Source of the DNA: an uncultured Bacilli bacterium
Lineage (GTDB): Bacteria > Bacillota_I > Bacilli_A > RF39 > UBA660
Direction of reading: 5' to 3'
Assembly (NCBI GenBank): GCA_910576985.1
Contig: CAJTLA010000004.1
Location: 1 to 43,250 of the forward strand
DNA length: 43,250 nt
In this document: piece by piece, positions 38,621-43,250 of the stretch
Numbering within the stretch: the first letter of the stretch is position 1
Layout: each line of letters opens with the position of its first letter
Notes under the pieces: generated by a model
The model's database searches: none
What the model was told of the DNA's origin: nothing
Seen by the model: only the letters and a program-made list of their open reading frames with translations
Position numbers and translations under genes: made by a program

Positions 38621-38650
38621 AAATTTAGAAAAAAATCTAAATTTTTTTAT
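38621..38650 (+). terminator. Terminator after yqeY
   Basis: AAATTTAGA / TCTAAATTT, 9-bp perfect stem, followed by T-rich sequence. Confidence 0.8.
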
Positions 38651-38657
38651 TTTAACA

Positions 38658-38686
38658 TTGACAAGTGTTTAGTATACACTTATAAT
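38658..38686 (+). promoter_or_regulatory. Promoter with operator-like dyad in front of the NrtR-like gene
   Basis: Perfect TTGACA, 17-bp spacer, perfect TATAAT. The spacer itself, AGTGTTTAGTATACACT, is a dyad (8+1+8, one mismatch). NrtR proteins bind palindromes in promoters, so this is a plausible autoregulatory site for the first gene. Confidence 0.8.
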
Positions 38687-38702
38687 GATAGTGGGTGGTA
38701 GA

Positions 38703-39377
38703 ATGAATGTAAAAGATAAACTTTATAAAAATCAAGGAATTCATGTAATTACTGCCATCTTTACGGTAGAACAGGGAAATACGAAAGTATTACTAGTAAA
38801 ACGAAAAAATGAACCATTTATGGGAGATTGGATTTTAACAGGAGGAGCTCTTTACAACAATGAAGACCTATATGAAGGCGCCAAACGAGAAATCAAAGAA
38901 AAAACAGGAATTGAAAATATCGGAATTATACAATTTGGCGTATTTGGAAAAGTAAATAGAGCCCCCACAATGCGAATGGTTGCCATTGCTTATATTGGAG
39001 TGATTGATAGCAAACGAGTTGCCATCTTAAGAGAAACCTTGAGAACCTCTAATGCAGACTGGTTTTCGATCAATAAAGTGCCACCGCTTGGATTCGATCA
39101 TAACGAAATTCTAGTAGAAGCATTGAAAGAACTGCAAAGACAAATTACAAGTTCAACCATTTTAAAAGCATTATTTCCAGATTCATTTTCATTACCAGAG
39201 CTTCAAAAAGTATATGAAGCTATATTAGAAAAAAAATTAGATCGAAGAAATTTCAGAAAAAAAATGTTAAGTCTAAATCTAATTGAAGATACTGGTGATA
39301 CCGCAAAATTTGAAGGAAAAAAGCCTGCAAAGCAATACCGTTTTAAAAAGAAAATAGAAGAAAAAAAAGTATTTTAG
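38703..39377 (+). CDS. nrtR: NrtR-like regulator: Nudix domain plus winged helix
   Basis: 225 aa. Residues ~10-140 form a Nudix-like domain. The Nudix box is degenerate: GGALYNNEDLYEGAKREIKEKTGI has the right length but E/D positions altered (usual GGFVxxxESxxxAAxREL), so it likely senses rather than hydrolyses. The C-terminal winged helix starting LFPDSFSLPELQKVYEAILE and continuing LDRRNFRKKMLSLNL is typical of NrtR, which controls NAD-related genes in response to ADP-ribose. It heads a run of genes that may be its targets. A GGTGG site precedes the ATG at 38703. Confidence 0.87.
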   Translation: MNVKDKLYKNQGIHVITAIFTVEQGNTKVLLVKRKNEPFMGDWILTGGALYNNEDLYEGAKREIKEKTGIENIGIIQFGVFGKVNRAPTMRMVAIAYIGVIDSKRVAILRETLRTSNADWFSINKVPPLGFDHNEILVEALKELQRQITSSTILKALFPDSFSLPELQKVYEAILEKKLDRRNFRKKMLSLNLIEDTGDTAKFEGKKPAKQYRFKKKIEEKKVF

Positions 39378-39391
39378 AAAGTAGGAGAAGT

Positions 39392-40060
39392 ATGGCAAGT
39401 TTACATTTTAGGTTTGGAGCTATGAATTGTGGAAAAACAACTGCTCTTTTACAAGTCGCTCATAATTATGAAGAAAATGGGCAACACATTGTTTTACTGA
39501 AATCGAAAAAGGACACGAAAGGGGACGACTCCGTTGTTTCTAGATTAGGAGTAAGTCGGAAAGTTGACTACTTGGTAGGTGAAAATGAATTGTTATTACC
39601 ATATGGAGAACAATGGAAGAAAGATGGAATCGCCTGTGTTGTTGTAGATGAAGCAGAATTTTTAAGTGAAGAGCAAGTCTGGGACCTTTATAGAATCGCA
39701 AAATATTATGATATCCCAGTGGTATGCTATGGACTTAGAACCACATTTAAATCAGAGTTTTTCACAGGAAGTGGACCACTCATGAGAATTGCTGATCATA
39801 TAGAAGAACTAGTGAATTTATGTGGATGCTGTGGAACTAGAAAAGCGAAGTTTCAAGGACGGAAAGTAAATGGAAAATTTGTATTAGAAGGAGAAGAAGT
39901 TCTAATTGATGGTAGTTTGGACTCTGTAGAATACGTTCCTCTTTGTGGAGAATGCTATTTAAAAGAAGTTTATGATAAAGATAGAAAATTGAACTTCGGA
40001 GAAACCCCAAAACAATTTGTGATTACACCACCTAAATATAAAGGGCAGGAAAAAATATGA
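39392..40060 (+). CDS. tdk: Thymidine kinase (type II)
   Basis: 222 aa. Salvages thymidine to dTMP with ATP. It shows P-loop GAMNCGKTTALL (~residues 8-19; Cys where Ser is usual), Walker-B/base DEAEFLSEEQV, substrate loop CYGLRTTFKSEFFTGS, and a zinc knuckle (CGCCGTRKAKF and CGECY). The family signature GxMxSGKT is slightly altered. AGGAG precedes the ATG, and the stop overlaps the next start (ATGA). It lies 14 bp after the NrtR-like gene, so the two are probably co-transcribed. Confidence 0.9.
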   Translation: MASLHFRFGAMNCGKTTALLQVAHNYEENGQHIVLLKSKKDTKGDDSVVSRLGVSRKVDYLVGENELLLPYGEQWKKDGIACVVVDEAEFLSEEQVWDLYRIAKYYDIPVVCYGLRTTFKSEFFTGSGPLMRIADHIEELVNLCGCCGTRKAKFQGRKVNGKFVLEGEEVLIDGSLDSVEYVPLCGECYLKEVYDKDRKLNFGETPKQFVITPPKYKGQEKI

Positions 40061-40647
40061 TTTACTTACTATGTAATGGCATAGATGATCGACGTTTCAT
40101 GGGAGGCTGGAACAATGTTTCCATAACAACAACTGGAGTCAAACAAATAAGAGATACCATTCAATTCATGAAAAAACATAAAATTACATTTCGAAGAATT
40201 TATAGTAGTGATATCTTAAGAACCAAAGAAACCGCACGTCTAGTATCTAATGCCTATGGAGTTCCAATTCAGTGGGATGAACGATTGCGAGGATTAGACA
40301 AAGGACTCATAAATGGTCTTACAATAAAACAAACAAAAAACCAATTTCCACAATATTATAATAAAATAATTCCGTTTGATATGCGCTATCCAGAAGGCGA
40401 ATCACTATTAGATTTATACAAAAGACAAAAAGAAGTATTAGACTGGCTATTATCCATAGATGACGCTTTAATTGTAACTCATCGTAGACCAATCAATATG
40501 TATTATTATGGTTTAATAGGTACAGAGATCTCAACAGACCCAACAAAATTTGAAGTGACACGAGCATCACTTCATGAATTAGATCCAAAACAAAAAATAA
40601 TCAGGAAAATATACGACCCAAAAAGACAAAATGAAAGATACAAATAA
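40057..40647 (+). CDS. Histidine-phosphatase paralogue without the catalytic RHG motif
   Basis: 196 aa. It is clearly a duplicate of the next gene (long identical stretches such as YSSD, KETARLVSNAYG, LDLYKRQKEVLDWLLS). The catalytic triplet at residues 6-8, RHG in the paralogue, reads CNG here (TGT AAT GGC), so both the phosphate-binding Arg and the phospho-accepting His are gone. The second catalytic His in VTHRRPINMY remains, but the following Gly is Arg. It cannot use the normal mechanism; it may be decaying or a regulatory partner. Overlaps tdk by 4 bp. Confidence 0.88.
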   Translation: MIYLLCNGIDDRRFMGGWNNVSITTTGVKQIRDTIQFMKKHKITFRRIYSSDILRTKETARLVSNAYGVPIQWDERLRGLDKGLINGLTIKQTKNQFPQYYNKIIPFDMRYPEGESLLDLYKRQKEVLDWLLSIDDALIVTHRRPINMYYYGLIGTEISTDPTKFEVTRASLHELDPKQKIIRKIYDPKRQNERYK

Positions 40648-40708
40648 TGCACTTCATACTTTTTTTAACCATTAAGAAGTGTAAAAAAAACACATGAAAG
40701 GAGAAAAT

Positions 40709-41290
40709 ATGATTTATTTATTACGACATGGATTAGATGATGAACGATTTATTGGAGGATGGAGTAATGTCTCCCTAACGACTACTGGTATAAAACAAAT
40801 AAGAGATACCATTCAATTTATGAAAACCCATAGAATCAAATTTCGAAGAATTTATAGTAGTGATATTACAAGAGCCAAAGAAACCGCACGTCTAGTATCT
40901 AATGCTTATGGAGTTCCGATTGAGTGGGATAAACGACTGCGTGAACTAGACAAAGGACTAATGACAGGACTACGTCAGGGACAAGCAAACAGACACTTTC
41001 CAGAATATGCCAAAACAGTTCCTATTGATAAGCGTTATCCCAAAGGAGAATCACTATTAGATTTATACAAAAGACAAAAAGAAGTATTAGACTGGCTATT
41101 ATCCATGGATGATGCTTTAATTGTAACTCATCGAGGTCCAATCAACATGTACTATTTTGAATTGACAGGAGAAGAACTCATTACAGATAAAACAAAATTT
41201 GGAGTTACTCATGGCTCACTTCATGAATTAAATCCAAAACAAAAAGTAATGAAAAAAATATATGATCCAAAGGAGAAAGAATATGAGTAA
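40709..41290 (+). CDS. Histidine phosphatase family protein (phosphoglycerate mutase-like)
   Basis: 193 aa. An intact RHG near the start (LLRHGLDDERFIGGW), the Arg-containing RIYSSDITRAKETA, the Glu/Asp region, and the second His in VTHRGPINMYY define an active branch-2 histidine phosphatase. Unlike most members it lacks the usual T after RHG. AAAGGAGAAAAT precedes the ATG at 40709. It overlaps the P-loop/CYTH gene by 8 bp. Substrate unknown; neighbours suggest a nucleotide. Confidence 0.9.
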   Translation: MIYLLRHGLDDERFIGGWSNVSLTTTGIKQIRDTIQFMKTHRIKFRRIYSSDITRAKETARLVSNAYGVPIEWDKRLRELDKGLMTGLRQGQANRHFPEYAKTVPIDKRYPKGESLLDLYKRQKEVLDWLLSMDDALIVTHRGPINMYYFELTGEELITDKTKFGVTHGSLHELNPKQKVMKKIYDPKEKEYE

Positions 41291-42413
41291 AATTATTAAA
41301 ATTGTCTTAACAGGTGGACCATGTGCAGGAAAAACAACCGCACTTCAAAAAATTGAAAAAGAATTTACTGAAAAAGGCTACAAAGTATTCATTATAGGAG
41401 AAAGTGCCACAGAACTAATTACAGCAGGTGCTAGACCATTTGGAACATTATCGATTCCAACATACCAGTTTCAAAAAGGAATTTTAAGTTATCAATTATA
41501 TAAAGAAGCAATGTATGAAAACTTTGCCATGACACTTCCAGAGAGTACAAAATGCTTACTTGTTTGTGATAGAGGCGCATTAGATAATAAAGCCTATATT
41601 GATAAAGAAGGATTTGCAAAAATTTTAGAAGAATTATCGTTAAAAGAAATTGACCTATTAACCAGATACAAAATGATCCTTCATTTAGTAACAGCAGCCA
41701 AAGGCGCAGAAGAATTTTATACACTTGTGAATAATGAAGCAAGAAGTGAAACAAAAGAAGAAGCAAGAGAATTAGACCAAGCAACATTAGGATGCTGGAT
41801 GGGACATCCTAACTTGCATGTGATCGGAAATCAACAAAGCTTTGAAGAAAAAATGAATGAAGTAACAGACACCATTCATAGAGGACTTGGAATTCCAGTT
41901 CCAATTCAAAAACAAAGAAAATTTTTAATTGATGGCGCTTCTATTAGTCAATTTTTAAAAAGTATTTCTATTACAAAAAAGATGAGAATTGAACAAACTT
42001 ATACAGAAGAGGAACGTGGATTCCGTAAAATGAGTGACGAAAATGCCTCAACTTATTTTGAAATTCAAAAAAAAGATACCCAAGATCCAAAGGCCAGAAT
42101 CAAAATGATGAGAAAAATGACAGAAAAAGAATATTTAAGAGCAACGATGCCGATTGACGCACAACCCCTAACAAAAGATCGTTATTCATTTGTATATCAT
42201 AACCAATATTTTAGACTTGATATATTTCGAAATATGCCACTTTGTTTATTAGAAGTAGAACAAACAGAAACACAAAGACAAATTAGCTTACCACCAGAAC
42301 TAAGGATACTAGATGAGGTAACAGAAAACCCAGACTATCGTAACTTCTTGTTATTTCAACAAATAAATAGAGCACAAAAAACATATGAAAAAAAGAAAGG
42401 ACAAGAAGAATAA
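41283..42413 (+). CDS. P-loop ATPase/kinase (AAA_28, NadR-like) fused to a CYTH-like domain
   Basis: 376 aa. The N-terminal half is a kinase-like P-loop domain (LTGGPCAGKTTALQKI, residues ~8-23) with VCDRGALDNKAYI, like AAA_28/NadR nicotinamide-riboside kinase domains. The C-terminal half has CYTH-like strands (RKFLIDG, ...RIEQTYTEEERGFRKM, YSFVYHNQYFRLDIFRN, LCLLEVEQTE), as in triphosphate-binding tunnel enzymes. An AAAGGAG site precedes the ATG. The fusion suggests a phosphorylation/triphosphate reaction; lying under an NrtR-like regulator fits nucleotide or NAD metabolism. Confidence 0.82.
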   Translation: MSKIIKIVLTGGPCAGKTTALQKIEKEFTEKGYKVFIIGESATELITAGARPFGTLSIPTYQFQKGILSYQLYKEAMYENFAMTLPESTKCLLVCDRGALDNKAYIDKEGFAKILEELSLKEIDLLTRYKMILHLVTAAKGAEEFYTLVNNEARSETKEEARELDQATLGCWMGHPNLHVIGNQQSFEEKMNEVTDTIHRGLGIPVPIQKQRKFLIDGASISQFLKSISITKKMRIEQTYTEEERGFRKMSDENASTYFEIQKKDTQDPKARIKMMRKMTEKEYLRATMPIDAQPLTKDRYSFVYHNQYFRLDIFRNMPLCLLEVEQTETQRQISLPPELRILDEVTENPDYRNFLLFQQINRAQKTYEKKKGQEE

Positions 42414-42415
42414 AC

Positions 42416-43072
42416 ATGCAGAAAATGGAACTTGAAAAATGGAATCGACGAAAAACCTATGAATGGTTTCACTCATTTTCAAACAGTACTTATAGTATGA
42501 GTGTTATTCTCGATGTCACAAAACTAAAAAAACATACTGAAAACACAAAAGAATCCTTCTTCATTGATTTACTATACATTATTGTAAAAGGTCTAAATAG
42601 TATTGAAGAATTTAGAATGAGACTTGTAAATGATGAAGTTGTAATCTATGATGACATTCATCCAGCATTTACTGTGATGACAAATCTAGGAACATTTGAA
42701 AATGTTAGACATAAGAATCATAAAGACTTTAAAGATTTTTATAAAACTTCATATGACCATATTGAAAAAGCCAAACAACAAACAGAAATAAAAAAGGAAA
42801 ACTATAACCCACAAAACTGTTATGATGAATATTATATTACTTGCGTCCCATGGACAAACTTTGTACAAATGACTCATCCAATACCAGATGACAAAGCTTC
42901 CCAATGTATCCCAAGAATCTGTATTGGAAAATATGAAAAGCAGGATCATAAATATTGTATGACATTGAATATTACAGTCAGTCATATTTTAGTAGATGGT
43001 TATCCTTTATCAAAAGCTTTTAATCAGATTCAAGAATTATTAAATAACATAGAACAAACATTAAAAAGATAA
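42416..43072 (+). CDS. Chloramphenicol acetyltransferase-like (CAT family) acyltransferase
   Basis: 218 aa, the CAT family length. WNRRKTYEWFHSF near the start and the catalytic motif SHILVDGYPLS (usual HHxxxDG; the active His and Asp are kept, the first His is Ser) identify the fold; PAFTVMTNLGTFENV and VPWTNFVQM are family-like. CAT enzymes acetylate antibiotics, but many homologues in commensals have other acceptors. The ATG at 42425 (MELEKWNRR) is an alternative start. It is the last gene of the NrtR run, ending at a terminator. Confidence 0.85.
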   Translation: MQKMELEKWNRRKTYEWFHSFSNSTYSMSVILDVTKLKKHTENTKESFFIDLLYIIVKGLNSIEEFRMRLVNDEVVIYDDIHPAFTVMTNLGTFENVRHKNHKDFKDFYKTSYDHIEKAKQQTEIKKENYNPQNCYDEYYITCVPWTNFVQMTHPIPDDKASQCIPRICIGKYEKQDHKYCMTLNITVSHILVDGYPLSKAFNQIQELLNNIEQTLKR

Positions 43073-43073
43073 A

Positions 43074-43102
43074 AGTACAGATATCATTCTGAACTTTTTT
43101 TG
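43074..43102 (+). terminator. Terminator of the NrtR-headed run
   Basis: AGTACAGA / TCTGAACT (7 of 8 paired) with a 6-nt loop and a T7 run directly after the CAT-like gene. The remaining bases to 43250 show no gene I can support. Confidence 0.75.
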
Positions 43103-43250
43103 TTACTACTCAGGCAATAAGGAAAAGCAAAACTAGCTCCAGTAACTGAAAAAAATTTCTTTTTTTTCTATATTTTTGAAGGAATTAGGGATACTTATGA
43201 AGTATATTATCAATGAGGAAGCAATATCTCATTGACAAGAACCAAACACT

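Noticed and set aside
40648..40708. CACTTC/GAAGTG pair between the two phosphatase genes as a terminator
   Set aside because: Six-bp stem with a ~25-nt loop; too weak, and the genes on both sides appear to form one run.

Overview
The window looks like a chromosomal segment of a low-GC, endospore-forming Firmicute (Bacilli or Erysipelotrichia-like, possibly a gut lineage). The evidence is an AT-rich sequence with AGGAGG-type ribosome binding sites, sporulation genes (yqfC, yqfD, gerM-like, gerE, spoIIIAH, ylbD), the Firmicute gene order ybeY-dgkA-cdd-era-yqzL-recO, dnaB-dnaI near thrS, and T-box leaders. TGA is a normal stop here (murT, yqfC and cdd end with it), so this is not a Mollicute with a reassigned code. 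The species is not identified.

Layout. 1-5000: partial HerA-like ATPase, an Rpn/PD-(D/E)XK nuclease, and a minus-strand MurT/GatD-like pair whose GatD-like subunit lacks both catalytic residues. 5100-10740: conserved housekeeping and sporulation run yqfC-yqfD-VanZ-ybeY-dgkA-cdd-era-yqzL-DUF1653-recO. 10740-11290: a candidate type I toxin-antitoxin cassette between recO and a degenerate copy of the recO 3' end. 11350-15120: a repeat-bearing membrane protein, an Rpn remnant, and T-box/glyS. 15240-17270: AAA/DUF4143 ATPase and two divergent XRE regulators. 17300-24470: dnaB-dnaI, a PLP aminotransferase/ATP-grasp pair, then T-box/small ORF/thrS. 24500-27210: a decayed stretch (broken surface protein, RhuM remnant, frameshifted transglutaminase). 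27280-27740: a second candidate type I cassette beside tRNA-Arg(TCT). 27780-29630: gerM-like, gerE, spoIIIAH. 29690-34790: truncated GNAT, CYTH protein, VanY peptidase, HD protein, zinc peptidase, ylbD-ylbE-rsmD. 34840-37830: a bacteriocin-type export locus (C39 ABC transporter, accessory protein, two double-glycine peptides, a third small peptide). 37890-38650: rpsU-yqeY. 38650-43100: an NrtR-like regulator at the head of a run with Tdk, two histidine-phosphatase paralogues (one lacking its RHG motif), a P-loop/CYTH protein and a CAT-like acyltransferase.

Most interesting. The two cassettes at 10836-11158 and 27289-27613 have unrelated mini-proteins but the same plan. Each has a promoter whose predicted start coincides with a 5' arm, and that arm pairs with the 3' end of the same roughly 230-nt transcript. 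Each has a hairpin hiding the Shine-Dalgarno sequence, a short hydrophobic reading frame, a hairpin abutting its stop codon, and a convergent promoter with 17-bp spacing that would make a roughly 110-125 nt antisense RNA. They look like two members of an uncharacterised type I toxin-antitoxin family. The bacteriocin-type locus and the catalytically bare GatD are the next best leads. All calls come from reading the sequence alone; no database search was run.
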